From assembly GCA_903813345.2 (NCBI GenBank), contig CAIIXF020000005.1:37639375-37703374 (forward strand): a DNA stretch of 64,000 nucleotides, in the 5' to 3' direction. Under the pieces are notes generated by a model that was given only the letters and a program-made list of their open reading frames with translations, was not told where the DNA came from and ran no database searches. The stretch comes from Owenia fusiformis (Eukaryota; Annelida; Polychaeta; Sabellida; Oweniidae). This document shows, one piece after another, positions 36,253 to 49,000 of the stretch (within the stretch, counting starts at the first letter, position 1; the number at the start of each line of letters is the position of its first letter). A program made the translations under genes and the position numbers.

Positions 36253-36294
36253 TAGTCAGGTCACCTTATCAGGTCACTAATCAGGTCACCTTAT
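36253..36294. repeat. Triple TCAGGTCAC repeat
   Basis: TCAGGTCACCTTATCAGGTC continues into a third TCAGGTCACC, so AGGTCA half-sites recur three times with spacers of 7 and 6 bp. This could be a small tandem repeat or clustered nuclear-receptor half-sites. No more can be said. Confidence 0.5.
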
Positions 36295-37140
36295 ACCGCG
36301 CTATATCTGGGTAAGTGGGTGAGACTGACTGACAGAAAACGCAATCGCCACTTCAAGTACACATTTCCCTGTTTATTCTGTTCGAACGCTTATTTACATA
36401 TCATGATCATATTATGCAGCTAATGATGTGAACGGATTGCAATGCCATAGAGTAAAATAACCGCAAAACGGTACAGAAAAAGCCAAAAAGGTACCTAGGT
36501 CTGAGAAAACCTACCCCTCTATACACCATTGTCTAACCGAAGACCAAAAAAAGCCCCGGATGTCGTGCCGTTTCTCGTTTCGTTTGGTACACAACTAAGC
36601 CCCGGGTATTAAATAAGCCCTTGGTATAAGTGGTAACTTTGGATAATCATTTAATTTGTCTATTGCCTAATTTTCGCCAGGTCCGGAAAATTAATTGTCG
36701 GAAATATTATCTTCATAATGTTATCCAATGGGAAGTTTCTTGTCATTAAGAAAATTGAAACTAGGAAAATGATAAAATTTGGCCATACGGCAAATTAACC
36801 ACTCGGACTAAGTACCACTTACACGGTATGTGCCCCTGATTCACAAGTATTTACCCTTTCGTCCATTAAGTCTTGGAATACTGTAGTTAATGGAGAAGCG
36901 CGGGTTTCCAAACGTACGAGTTCGAGTGTATGTTTAACGCATGCTATTACCAGACGGTCTAAAACTAAATTGATTCGCATGGACCTATAATGGCTGTATA
37001 TATCCATTTCAACTTTGTTTCATTCTGTGATTACGATTTAATGCAACGATAAGGATACGTAAATAGGGCATCCTCCGATCACAGGGCTTCAAAATTCAGA
37101 ATATATTCTTTTTACCCCTGCGATAAGCAGTTAGCATTTC

Positions 37141-37198
37141 CCCGATTAAGAACTCGCAATCTGATTGGCTGTCGCAACACTGCGACAGTTTAATCGGG
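37141..37198. repeat. Nested hairpin
   Basis: CCCGATTAA (37141-37149) pairs with TTAATCGGG (37190-37198). Inside lies a tight stem, CTGTCGCA (37169-37176) with TGCGACAG (37181-37188), around an ACAC loop. It could be a short MITE or a structured transcript element. Confidence 0.55.
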
Positions 37199-38820
37199 CG
37201 CTTCCAAATTGGTTATAGCAGGAGGAAGAAGGAGGTACGGATTCTGGATACCTGCTTAGGAGGATGTAAATAGGGCAACATAAAGAAAACACAAATCATG
37301 AAGTTCATCTCATCTCTGGAAATTGACCTTCTTTTCGAATAATAAGCACCATTTACACTGTCTTAATATACAGGTAAATAAGTTATAAGGGAAGGGGGCA
37401 TTTAGGGGTCAGCATTTCCTCTCCTTTTGGTGTGCCCAAAATGATTGAGGCCCAAAAATGATTTTTGCCCATCTCATATTGATTTTCAGATCCGCCTCTG
37501 AAGTTTCATTTCACACATTTGAAAAAGCATGCTCTCACTGTCACCCATTCTCAATAACATGTCCATTTGATGTTCTGAGTCAAAGGAGGAAAATGATTAA
37601 GATTCTGGCACTTGAAATAAATGTTTAATGTTAAATGCAGTGTGAATATTGCTTAAAAGAGCGTGCTGATGCGCACAGGATGTTCCTCGAACACTTCTTA
37701 TGTCTTCAAAGCCATTATTAATACAACTCATGGAAATTACGTTCAAAATATGATCAACAAAAAATACTTATTTACTTTTTGAGATCCTAAAATGAAACTG
37801 GATGTTGAGAATGTCTGTATATCTAAACACCATGAAGTGGACCATTCGTTCGTAAGATTACAAGTTCATTTAATATCATGAACGTATGGGGCTTGCCAGT
37901 AGAGTCGTGAAACGCAACACCAAGCAATGTTGGTAGTCATTAGTCAATCATTCGTCTTAATTGAGGAAAATCCAGAATCCCTTGTATATATCTGTATATC
38001 TTCCACTTTATGTGCTGCGATAACTCAAACGCGTCAGGGTAATAAAGTCCAGGGATTTATTTGACAGTTCCGTTAATGAATTTTCTCTTAAAAGTGCTAT
38101 TAATGTGTAAGATCTGTAGAAGTTAGGTATGTAGAACACATAAAATGTTAAGTGCTATCCTAAATACCTCTTGTATGTAATATATCAATCACGGGCCGCT
38201 GTTCAGACAGTTCTATCAAATCTCAGCCAAGTTGGTAAAAAGCAAGGTAGATACATAATACATTCAGTTGGCTGGAATGTTGGCATTTACTTTTCCTAGG
38301 ACTGCTTGAATAATATATCATTAACACTGACTATGTCATCTGAATCCTCAATTTGAAAGTAAAACCCCATTTTGTTTATTGAGCAATTGGTTTTAGGATA
38401 TCGTTTCCAAGCACTTCAGATCTGGTTTAAAGTCGCAAAACTGATGGCATACCATAATCCTTATGTAATAAGGTAGATAATACTACTTTGGAAGAAGGCA
38501 GTACTACTCGAGCATTTTTTACCAATAACAAATATTTGACTAGGATCTCAAATGGTACTTATCCTCGAACCCCAAAATATATAATTTATTTTAGTATGAT
38601 TAAGGCTGCTTAGAGTATCTTAATTAAGAACAAAATATCAAACAGTCGTCAAATCAAATCAAATCACTAATAGGATGGCAAGTGTTACTATCATCGAATA
38701 ACAAGAATAGGAATATTGAAGTAGATAATTTAAATTGATAAAAATCCCAGAGAATTGATCCGAAAGTGCCAGATCAAAACCGAATGGGAATATTTCACTT
38801 TAGGTATTGCAACAAATCCG

Positions 38821-38823
<3 letters not shown>

Positions 38824-38911
<88 letters not shown>

Positions 38912-38914
38912 GAA
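38824..38914. repeat. (GA)n microsatellite
   Basis: About 79 nt of uninterrupted GA followed by CAGAGAGAGA. The tract generates long artefactual open frames on both strands (Arg-Glu and Leu-Ser repeats), which are not genes. It is not seen in copy B of the duplication. Confidence 0.97.
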
Positions 38915-41445
38915 AACAAATTAATAATACAGATAAAGACACTTATATTTGGAGGAGTAGACTGTTAAAATATTTGTCGTTAAGATTCCTGCCTCATTTA
39001 TCAGTTAACGACTTATCAAATAAGAGTAGCTGATACTTCCGAATCAACATATCAATTTGCTAAGTAGATAGGGTATTATGTGCGATCATTCAAGATGTAT
39101 TGTCCGACATTTGAGTTTGTCGAGTTGTTGAACAGCTCTCAGTTCAACGAACTTTGATAAATCAGCCACTGGCGCTAATCTCAGACGGATGATGTTTACC
39201 TCTTGTTGTAGACATGTAGCTATTCATTGCAACTGGCTGTGTTAAATGAGCCGTTCCATAAATAAAGACGTCAATATATAATAGGAGTTCTTCATTTCAA
39301 TATCTTCACAATTTTGACGGAATGCACATTTTTGTGGTTTTAACGGATTAGTATGTTACCTTTTCAATTATTTACCATCCGTGATGTAAAACTACTCATA
39401 TGCTTTAAAAGCCAGAGACTTAATTGTTTAGCCTTGAAATGTATCCAGAGTTAAGTTGGAATATATACCTATATCCATGGAAATATTTTAGCAAAATGGC
39501 CAAGAAAAGGATTTGGGAAACGCATTGAAAAGAGTACACAGCGTATCATGATGAAACGCGAGAAACTCCAACCAACGCTAAAACGTACAAAGAAACTTGC
39601 TTTTAATTGTCAGAGTTCATCTTCTCCCAGCGATGCACAACCATAGCACAATCCAAAACTACAAAACAAAAATAGTTTAGCATCTAAAAGATCTTCACTT
39701 CGTTCAATATGGTCACTTGGGCTTTTTCAATTGTCTATAGCTTACAGGCTCTGCTTGATACTGCCTTTTTGTTTTTGTTTATGTTATTTACATGTTGTTA
39801 TTGTGTACAGGAGCTTGTCTCACAGTTTGAATTATTTTCCTACTTTAAAACGTGTATTTGTGCGTTGTTTCACCTATGTATGGCCTGTTTCGTAATCTTG
39901 CATCTTAGCTGCCAATGATAGAAGTCATTTAGATTGTGCAACGTGATTCATTGATAACGTAACAGGAGTTGTGAACTCGTATTTAGATGAAGACATTTAT
40001 CACCTTTCCAATTTCTAGCTGCATATCATACATACATGGAGATTGGTAAGACTCCATCCCATGATTCAAGAAATGGTAATCCCGCTCTGACAACAGAGAA
40101 TGTTTATTAGGTCGTTGCTGTATTTATTACCTTGCAGTTCCAATTGGGTACAGGGAATTCTCAGCACTGATCTCTTGGGCCATATTTTCCTCTCTCAAAT
40201 GAACATATTTTGGTAAACATCACAGTTCCTTATCATTATATCAGATGGCCGGTGTAAGGTGAAGATCTAGAGAAATCAATAAAATAATAAGAATGTGTTT
40301 TTAACGATCTCAACAAGTCTTTCACCAGGTATATGGTAGATCTATTCATTTCGCAACATAATTATCTACTCGATTTTGACTGAGATTCATGAATGACAGT
40401 TCAGTAGAAGGATACAATAGTCTCGGTGATTTATTAACGTCATCAACCGACCTCTGCAAGGGGATCTAATTAATTACATTGATGTCTTTGATATAATTGA
40501 TTTTGATTGCATTTTAAGTGAGCTTGCAATCTTTTTGTCATCAATGTTTATGATGACCAAGATAATAATATACTTTATTAGCTATATACAATCGTCTGAC
40601 TTATCAAACAATAAATCCATTGTATATATTCTGTTCCTCATCATCTAGTTTTAAACTTATCTTTCAACACGTGCATTGTAACAACATGAATGTAGTTGTC
40701 CATGGTCCGAGGTTGTGGAAAATGATTCCTGAAAGATGGGGAAAGGTTGTAAACTGCTGTTCCTTATTGCATAATTTTGGATATGACAGTGGTTTTCACT
40801 GTACGACTGGATTTGTTATTAGATGATTCTTCTTTTGGCATGTATGCTTGTATCCTTTATACATGATTCTTCACCTTGGAAAACGTGTATTGTTGATGCA
40901 AAAATGTACATGTAGTACAAGCGTTGACATGTGAATATCCTGCAGTTTGGCGGATGCAGTTTTGCACAGGCTTCGCATGATTGATGGGTGAAATCGTAAC
41001 ACTACCTTGGCATTCACTTTCAAAAGTGCATTAGACTAGCTCTCGATACACACCTTCTCCATGGATATGGTACTGAAATAGATAATGGGAGGGGCAATGG
41101 TCATATGCAAGTGTAGAGAGCTCTATTTCATTTGATATCAAATGGTGTGCCCTGTATCATAACTCTCATCAATTTGTGTTTCGATGTGAGGGAGACTCTC
41201 ACTGTAAAATTCACTGTTCTTTAGAGAAGACATTTTTTGACACTAGGAACAATTAATCTCAGTGCCCTTATTCGCTGTATTCGATTTCCATATATATTAC
41301 CGTAAAACCTGCCTTAGTGAACATTTATTCTCAATGTCAAAAGTAAGAACCTATGTCAATTTTGTGTTTTGTCTATATCTTCAATTCGTCAAGATTATTA
41401 ATATTAGATACTAGGTATATTACACTTTTTTATTCATTTAATATA

Positions 41446-42433
41446 CAGGGCGTCCACAAAAAAGTATACCCAACTTCAAAGCCAGGATACTAGAATTCTG
41501 AGCAATGTCAAAAAAATACGAAGGCAGTAGTAAAAGGCCTAGTTTGTCCTACATCCAATGGTACCTAGATCATTATGTAACTGTAATGGATGAATGAGCA
41601 ATCATGACTTTTATGAAAGGTGTAAAAGTCAGCACTGTGCCAAGTTAGCATTCAAGTAGGAATGACATAGTGGATGTCTTTTTTGTGTTCAAAACATTAT
41701 TAATGTACAAATTCAAACTTGTTTCATGTTATTCATACTTTTGCATAACTTTCCATAACTTTTAGTTGGTACCACCCCCTCGAGAAATTGGATCTGAAGA
41801 GCCTCTTGATCAGCAATGGAACTTTTACTTGATGATATGCAGCTTTGAAGTCAATTGTATCCCCGTGTAAAGTCAATATCCCTTGCTGAAATCCTCATTT
41901 TCTCAGAAGAACTCAAGTTTATTGAGTCCAAACAAGTAGATGCATGTGGGGCAGTATTGCTAGAATCTATTTCAATAGTAAGAATAGGGGTTCTATACAC
42001 AGTACATGGGACTTGCTTTTAAGAACTTTTTGTTGGCTCAACTGCTCAGGTGTCAGTTGAACCTTTTTTGCAGGCCCATTTTACAGTAAGTTAAGCTTTT
42101 TGCCAAACCCTTTTCTCATAAGAGAGTTGCTCAGTCCCAAGTCAAGTTCAGTATGGAAGGCCTGTCCTCTAACTTAATGTAACAGAAAAAAGAATACTAA
42201 GCCAAGTACACACCAATTGCCACACAGGAAGGTAACTTGGCATGGTGCTAATTTTACCACCTCTCATAATGGTCAAGATTGCTCGGTCATACATGACAGT
42301 TACATACTGATCTTGGTACCATTTGATGGAGAATAAATCAGGCTTTTTACAACTACATTTGTATTTTATAAAAACTGCTTAGGATTCTAGTAATTTGGAT
42401 TTGAAGTTTGGTATACTTTTTGTGGACGCCCTG
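41446..42433. mobile_element. 988-bp mariner-type MITE (CAGGGCGTCCACAAAAA ends)
   Basis: CAGGGCGTCCACAAAAAAGT is matched by ACTTTTTGTGGACGCCCTG at the other end, flanked by TA (41444-41445 and 42434-42435). Inverted similarity extends about 240 bp inward (AATGGTACCTAGATCA / TGATCTTGGTACCATT, GCCAAGTTA / TAACTTGGC). The middle 500 bp is not palindromic and has no transposase frame. It is unique to copy A, so it inserted after the segmental duplication. Confidence 0.87.
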
Positions 42434-43904
42434 TATTACATCAACAAGATTATTCCTAACTGATCGACGTCAAGTTGCATTACCTATTAAAGATAGTACC
42501 CTGCGTGTAGAGTCTAGTTAAACTACAAGAAGAAATGAAGACGATGCTCTCTATTAAGAAGTGAAGTCAAACGAATGCAAAGGGTATAAAGATAGTCTAT
42601 ATTACTTTAAAACGTCAACTCCACCTCAGGTTGAAATTGAAAAGCAATGCAAATCGAGTTAATTGACGTGATGCGTTTGAAGGAAGACACGTCATTAGAC
42701 TATAAGATATATAGTGCTTTTGAACAGATCATGTAATGAATATAAGCTAAGTATCCCACAAAGAGGCGTGTGATAGAGGGTTTAATTCAAAGTAAATAAT
42801 TATTATACCTGCGCTAATGAGACATCAACCAGGTGTGCCCCATGTTTAGTACACAGCTGAAAGAATCCGATAAAGTACATCCATATTGTAGTTAGTTTCT
42901 TAATGCTTATCACAGTATGAATTATATAAAATAAATCTAGGATGGCTTTTTTCAGTACATATAGGTATAACATTACATTCTTCTAGTCGTATAAAACACC
43001 CACGAAATACACTCGAAATGGAAATCTAGATTGGATGAAACACTCAGAAGTCACGCACTTGTGCAAGAGCACTCGTGGTTAGATTCGAATTCTAGTTTTA
43101 ACTTTTTAAGTTTAGATTCAGAATTCTTATTGACCAGGCGGATCAGATTTTTATAAAAGTCAGTAAAATGAGAAAATGACCCGGGCCCCTGTCTAGAAGC
43201 CATCTAGATGACAACGTCCTGTCATCTATCATTCACCATTTGTGTACATCGTTGACAAATTGACTGAGTCTGCTGGCTAATGAATCTGGCTTAGCCACTA
43301 ATAAATATATATTACATAATGCCTGCACGTATACCTGCAGCATGCTAAAACAGATAGAAAAACTTATAGTTATATCACGTGTGTACATCGGTCGTTGGGT
43401 CGACAACAATGTTGTTTACAATGCCCAATATTCTAAAACTTGTCAATTGTCAGATTGTCAACATTTTTAAAACGCTTTATAAATCACATGCATCGATTCG
43501 TTATTGTTCCGATCCATTTACGTCAATAACACTTTAGAATACATCATTTTCTCTTGAAGCATAGATTTGTTGATGGAATACTTTATATGAAGAAAATGGT
43601 GAACAGTTTTAAATACGTCTAAGGCATAAGGTGTCGGCTATTACATTATATTTTGGGTATCTACATATAGCCCCTTTTAAAGAATAATCTGATCTTGTAC
43701 AATGAACTTACAGCTATTCTGGAGAATTTCAATTTTCCATGTGTTGGGTATCTTGTAGTAGTTGTTGAATTATTAAGTACTTTGTTAGAAAAAATATTTT
43801 TGGGTCATTGGTAGTTCATCATATTATATAAATTGAAATATTGCATGCCGTTTTGTTTTTAGGAACAAATGTTGTGATATGTTGATCCACCATCAAGTTT
43901 AAAT

Positions 43905-44030
43905 ACTTGATATGTCTTTCAAATGATTAATATCAAGACAGATAGGTTGAACATATGATTAAGTTATGGATCCTGTAGATTATTTGATTCTAGATTTGAA
44001 TAGACCTGATCAACGCTAAATAACCTGACG
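43905..44030. repeat. Conserved island A, pair of 58380-58505
   Basis: About 125 bp is roughly 92% identical to the copy-B counterpart, including CAAATGATTAATATCAAGAC, TATGATTAAGTTATGGATCC and CTAAATAACCTGACGCAA. Flanks on both sides lose similarity quickly. There is no open frame. Selection on a non-coding element, or local gene conversion, could explain the contrast. Confidence 0.6.
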
Positions 44031-44036
44031 CAAGAG

Positions 44037-45180
44037 AGTTCCCCACAAAAACCAATCTTATTCAATATGTTTTATGTCCACTGATTTATGATTTATGATT
44101 TTTGAATAGGGTTATACCATACCAAGTCCAAAGACCTGGACGTTCGAATTATGCCCCCTCCACGTTTTTTTTCTAAAATTGGGTCTCAAAATTTATATGG
44201 ACCCTAACACTTTAAGTTTTTTGTACGATATCCCTCATTTTAGTAGACCCCTTGGCTATGGACTTGATATCGTCTACCAAGTTTTATTGCATATCTATGA
44301 TAACCACCAGAAATATCTGGTCTCTATTCCAATTGTAAATGATGGTTATTAAAGTTGTATTACATTCCAGACAATGTAGTGTCTAACCTGCTACACTTCT
44401 TTAATTAATCTTATACTTCGATTTCAGTCAATGCTAGATAAACTTACCCTTTGGATAATATTTTCTCCACTCAGTCTCAAATTAATAAATCGATTTTGTT
44501 AAGAACTAACAGGTGAAAACAGGTCAAGTTTTACTAGACAGTGAAAATTTTCACATATGTTTGTTCAATGTTGAAATTAGGAGGTGTTCACATCTCATTT
44601 TTATTATTGGGAAATAAAAAGATCATCAAGTGATCACGGGTGTTCAGATGAGAGAGATGTTAGAATCTACATGTATAATTGTACTACCATTCGAAGACCA
44701 AGAGAATGTAGATGCCGTTACGACCGACCTTGACATGATTACTATTGATAAATGTGCATTTTGTTTTTTCACAGTTTGTTCTATTTTTACTCTAAAATGT
44801 ATATCATTCGAGCTATTTTTACGTTGTATTGTATAGCATTTTCCTGTACAGGTAAGGTTACAGTTGCATGATTAAGGTTTGTGACTTACAATTCATACAT
44901 ACGTTCGATAATCACTGAATTATTTAAACATTATGATGTTACAAGATTATTTTTACACTACTTGGTGAATAACCCCGACAGGCTGAGCAAAATAGGCCTA
45001 ATAAATCGGTTAATAGCATGTTGGGTTTTACGTAGTGGGTATTTTTTATAATTTTGATTGTACATGATTTGTGCAAGACCATGTAGTGTACATTATTTTT
45101 TCAAGTATCTGTAGAAATCAGACTAGAAAGTATATAGCTCGACGGTTGTGTGTAATTATTATTGTTATACGAATTAATGT
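44037..45180. other. Spacer between duplication copies, no gene recognised
   Basis: AT-rich DNA after the end of copy A. A plus-strand frame at 44630-44836 has no recognisable features. Confidence 0.4.
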
Positions 45181-45184
45181 TGTA

Positions 45185-45702
45185 CAGGCGAGGCCAAAAA
45201 CGCTACTTTTAAAATACACTATGATTGTAGTGGATCCGAAAGAGTACAATTGGATTGGTCCGACACCCTTTTGGATGAAAGCTTTCAGTCTTAGTCGCCA
45301 TTCTGATATAGATGAATAAACACAAGGAGCACACGCGTCTCGAACTTGCAACCTCGTGAATACGGCTCCAATCGCCTAGCCCTCTCGGCCAACTCGACAA
45401 CCCCAATTCATGAAGTGTAGTCTAAGTATATTTCAACTTGCCTTAATATATAACTTTTTGTGCAGTATTTGAGATTGGGTGCCCATATACAATCTCCAAG
45501 CAACCCCCATACTATTCACACTGTGGTTTGTATCAGAACTATTATCTGGGTGGTCCTCGGGTCCTATCAGTTCAGATACATTATCCAAATTATGTTTAAT
45601 TCTCATGTCACACCACATTTATGTTTGTATGCAAATTGTGATTTTAGATCAAAAATTATAAAGTTATAGCATTTTGAGAAGGAGATGTTTTGGCCCACCC
45701 TG
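45185..45702. mobile_element. Mariner-type MITE (CAGG...GGCCAAAA ends), probably nested
   Basis: CAGGCGAGGCCAAAAACGCT at 45185 and GATGTTTTGGCCCACCCTG ending at 45702 form imperfect inverted ends, with TA at 45183-45184 and 45703-45704. Looser inverted similarity continues inward. The tRNA-like segment at 45311-45404 lies inside and probably came separately. The ends are more diverged than in the other MITEs here, so this call is less firm. Confidence 0.6.
45311..45404 (-). mobile_element. tRNA-like head (Ser/Leu type), SINE fragment or tRNA pseudogene
   Basis: On the minus strand, GTCGAGTTGGCCGAGAGGGC contains an A-box match of the long-arm tRNA type (TGGCCGAG, as in tRNA-Ser and tRNA-Leu). 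33 bp later comes B-box-like AAGTTCGAGAC (45337-45347), against the consensus GGTTCGANNCC. GGCGATTGGAGCC is also tRNA-Ser-like. Stems are too degraded for a working tRNA, and no CCA or terminator follows. Confidence 0.5.
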
Positions 45703-46093
45703 TATATGTAAATCTAAATGTGCTTATGAATTATAAAGAAAATTAAAGTATGTTCTTTCGAAGAGATGGCGGTGTGAATATTTACGAAGTTCCATTCAAT
45801 CTGTCCGGGGTATTAGCTAGGGCATTCACTACTGTTATATTTATTGCATATATCAAAGGACCAATCAAAGCAACAGATTGCAACATCAAACGAGACCCCA
45901 ATGAATGTTTAAAACAATATGAACGCTACTATATCATTTATAGCACTATCACGTAACATAGGCTAATGAAATGTTGCAACATCATAACACATTTAGAACT
46001 TCTTTATTGGCCACCATTTGACATTATGCGATTCAGAAATAATGTGAAACCAGCTAGATAACAAATAACCCTAAATAATACAAATTTGATATA

Positions 46094-46685
46094 CAGGGTC
46101 GTCAAATAAAACGGCAACTCTGCTGCATTTCTTCCCACATCTTTGTCATTTGAGGAAAATACTCCTTGATATTTGATACATTTGTACATCACATCTCCTA
46201 CCAGTCTACAATATTTCATGTCCATCAGATTGATAGTAACAATGTTACAGCACTTTAAAGAACATGGTCCAGAGACCAATATTGCGCTTTGGGCAAACCT
46301 GCACCCGTCGTCCAAAATGTTCATCTGACTTCTACCTGTGTGATATGCCAAAGATAAAGTGTACAGATATGACCCCAGGACAATTACAGACCTGAAAAAA
46401 GATCATATATAATTGTCATTCAGGCCATACCTACTGAGGATTGCAGTTGGGTCATAGACAACTTGTGCAGGTTTGTCTAAGCGCAATGATGGCCAAGTCA
46501 CCCGGGGCAGGGGCATGTTGTTTAAAATGCTGTAACATTGTGTAACATTTAGTCTGATGGTCATGAAATATGATATGCTGACAGGGGATTGAATGATGTG
46601 CAAGTGTGTAAAATATCAGAGAGTATTTTCCTAAAATGACAAAGATATGAGGAAAATACAGGGTTGCTGTTTATTGACCACCCTG
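46094..46685. mobile_element. 592-bp mariner-type MITE (CAGGGTNGTCAA ends)
   Basis: CAGGGTCGTCAAATAAAACG and its partner CTGTTTATTGACCACCCTG are flanked by TA (46092-46093 and 46686-46687). Long inverted similarity follows: ATCTTTGTCATTT, GGAAAATACTC, TTTCATG, ACCATCAGA, AATGTTACAGCA, AAACCTGCAC. Nearly the whole element is a hairpin. Minus-strand frames of 115 and 66 codons within it follow from this structure and are not genes. Confidence 0.87.
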
Positions 46686-48879
46686 TAGAAGTGTATGTCA
46701 AATGTCAATGAATCTATAGAGTCAAAAAGTAGTTTGACTGTTTTGGTGAACGAATGGTCTATCTATGTGCTTGACCATTGACTGTGCAATGCAATTTAAC
46801 ATCTCCACGTGGAAATAGTTTCACTATAAATTCTCGGGAATCCCCTTTGAACTAATTTAAACAAACGATAAATACATTTCTGAAAAACAACAACTATTCT
46901 AAATACAGGAAATTAAGAAAAGTAATTCAACATATCTATTTGACAAACGGGGCCAGATTCATCGAAGGTCTGGAATACGTTCCCGTAACTTTATGATCCT
47001 CAACAGAATATCCTATCGCTTTTAATCATCATAAAGTATCCAAGGGAACAGTTCCAACATGTTATCTCTCCTGCAAATTCAAAATAAAAAATTGGTTTCC
47101 ATGGTAAACGATTTGTACAGTTTAAAGTACCAGAGTTCTAGCAGTTTTTTATAATTATACTGCTTGAGAAAAAACATCGGGAATTACCTTTACAAGATGT
47201 TAGTTTTGCACCTCGGACATGAAGTTCGAGCGTGAATATCATTTAGTTTGACTTCTAATTGTTCTGGAGAATTGTGGTATGGAGATCGTCGTTTCAAAGC
47301 TCTTCACTAATATATAGCAAGTGAAACAGTGGTACAACATAAGGAATATGAATAAGTTATACAACAATGGATTTTAAAAGAAATTATCAAACAAATGAAA
47401 ACAGTTTAATATCGCGGAATTGATCGGAACAGGTGTGTTATAATAATGTCAGTATTTCCAATCTGACAGATGTGAGATGGTATAGAATTGTCCTGACGTT
47501 CAGATCACTCTGAACTGATGTGATTGGCATATTGCTTGTGCACATCCGATACTATATATCCGATAAACTACAAGTTTCAGCAGAGAATAGGGGCACCTTT
47601 TGTTCCAGGCTAGAAATTGTACAAATCGGAAAGAAATTCAATTTTTAATAACCATTCGCCACTATGAAAAATAACATAGATCCAAAAGTAGCCAACAATC
47701 ATGGAAATCGCAATTTGTCAAAATGGATTTAGGGATATGAAAATAGATCGGGCACTTATACTTGCATGCCGCGATATATCAGTAGATGGGACTCTGATTG
47801 CCAAAACCCAACGATTTAGGACCACTGAAATTAAACTATATGAACTAAGGGAAAGTGTATTATAAATGCGAAATCCACTCTACCTATCACAGAAGCATGT
47901 AGTGGTTCCTATTGGTAAAAAACAGTCAGATTAGAAAATAGAGTCAGGTTAGAATATGAATTTCTGGACTGTATCTTCCGAGAGATAGATTGTATTAATA
48001 AACATTATCGTTGCCACAACCTTGCACACAAGGGCTTACATCGAGATATGAACAAACATCAGTAGGGGTACTCTTCACTCTTAGGATATACTAAGTCACC
48101 AAATGTTGTAATAGCAATACTATACGATGTTCACTCGTTGAAGGACTTTTTGAAAGTAACTTTCTGAAATTATGAAGTAAGTATACACCTGTTACATTGT
48201 GCTGTTCAGAAATTAGAAACTAGTTTTGAATATGTTTGATTTTACAATAATGTTGAAAGGTCTTGATGATGTTAACTTATCCTTTGAGACATGTTAAACA
48301 TTATGGTGTAAACTCAAACCAACCTTGAAACGACACTTCTTGTTTACAAGATAGATCGATATATCAATCATGTAGTGACACCACTGGGATAGTTCCTGTT
48401 TATAGCAAACAATGAAAATTGGGAATGTTTTCCACGGAGTACCAATTTTGTAAATATTTGTATCTGTTAGTCTAAAAACTCTACCCGTTTGTTTGTTTGG
48501 GAAAGAAGTACATGTAAGCCCTATAACGATAACAGACAAGTTCAGATAAAAACTGACTTATGGCCAACCCACCTGGGATGGATGGGAAATAACAACAACT
48601 AAGACATATGGGGGATGTTTATTGTATTTCCATATAGTCCAGCTGTAATGGGCAGATTTAGCGAGAGGGCAACATATTAACATCTGATAGCCATCACCAC
48701 GATGAAAAATTGCTTGCTTTATTCATCGACTATTGAATATAAGTCACTGCATTTTTCATCTTCCCTTTTTCATTTTTCATTTCTGATATGAGTATATACT
48801 AAATATCTTATGTAAAATATGTGTATCAATCAAAAATACCAAGTATATTTCGTATCAAAGATAAGTTTTACATTTTTCA

Positions 48880-49000
48880 ACTTGCTTCAAAGTGACCAAT
48901 TTTTTTCATACTCATCTACAAGTTATCAGCAGTTCAAATCTGATTTTAGATTTGACCTTCAATGACCTTATCAAGGTCAAAAAAGGTCAAAGTGGTATTT
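48880..49000 (+). repeat. Dispersed repeat with two facing DR4 half-site pairs
   Basis: Related inverted to 3320-3412. TGACCT at 48953-48958 and 48963-48968, then AGGTCA at 48974-48979 and 48984-48989, give two 4-bp-spaced direct repeats facing each other. A partial second unit (CAACTTGCTTC...TTGACCATTTTTTC) follows at 49000-49080. It may be a mobile element that spreads nuclear-receptor-type sites; this is inferred from motif layout only. Confidence 0.6.

Larger units (their letters stand above)
31990..44036. repeat. Segmental duplication, copy A
   Basis: Collinear islands of similarity link this region to 46906-58508. Anchors (A/B) are 32025/46950, 32441/47520, 33440/48440, 36990/49980, 37800/50243, 39041/51264, 39946/53301, 40420/53938, 42780/56880, 43440/57817 and 43905/58380. 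Between anchors most sequence is diverged or interrupted by copy-specific insertions. Two anchors (34759-34844 and 35350-35424) are inverted in copy B. No gene was found in either copy, so the duplicated unit may have been non-coding, or the coding parts lie outside the window or are unrecognised. Confidence 0.85.

Noticed and set aside
38730-39033. Open frames of 70-92 codons with Leu-Ser or Arg-Glu repeats
   Set aside because: They are translations of the (GA)n microsatellite on either strand.
39709-39918. Hydrophobic, Cys/Leu/Phe-rich 69-codon frame that looks like membrane segments
   Set aside because: T-rich DNA commonly yields hydrophobic codons; it is not conserved in the duplicate copy and has no supporting signals.
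43055-43105. TTCGAATTC near GTGGTTAGA as a tRNA T arm
   Set aside because: No A box at the required distance and no stems.
46004-46603. Minus-strand frames of 115 and 66 codons
   Set aside because: They lie within a hairpin MITE or run over its end, with no transposase motif.
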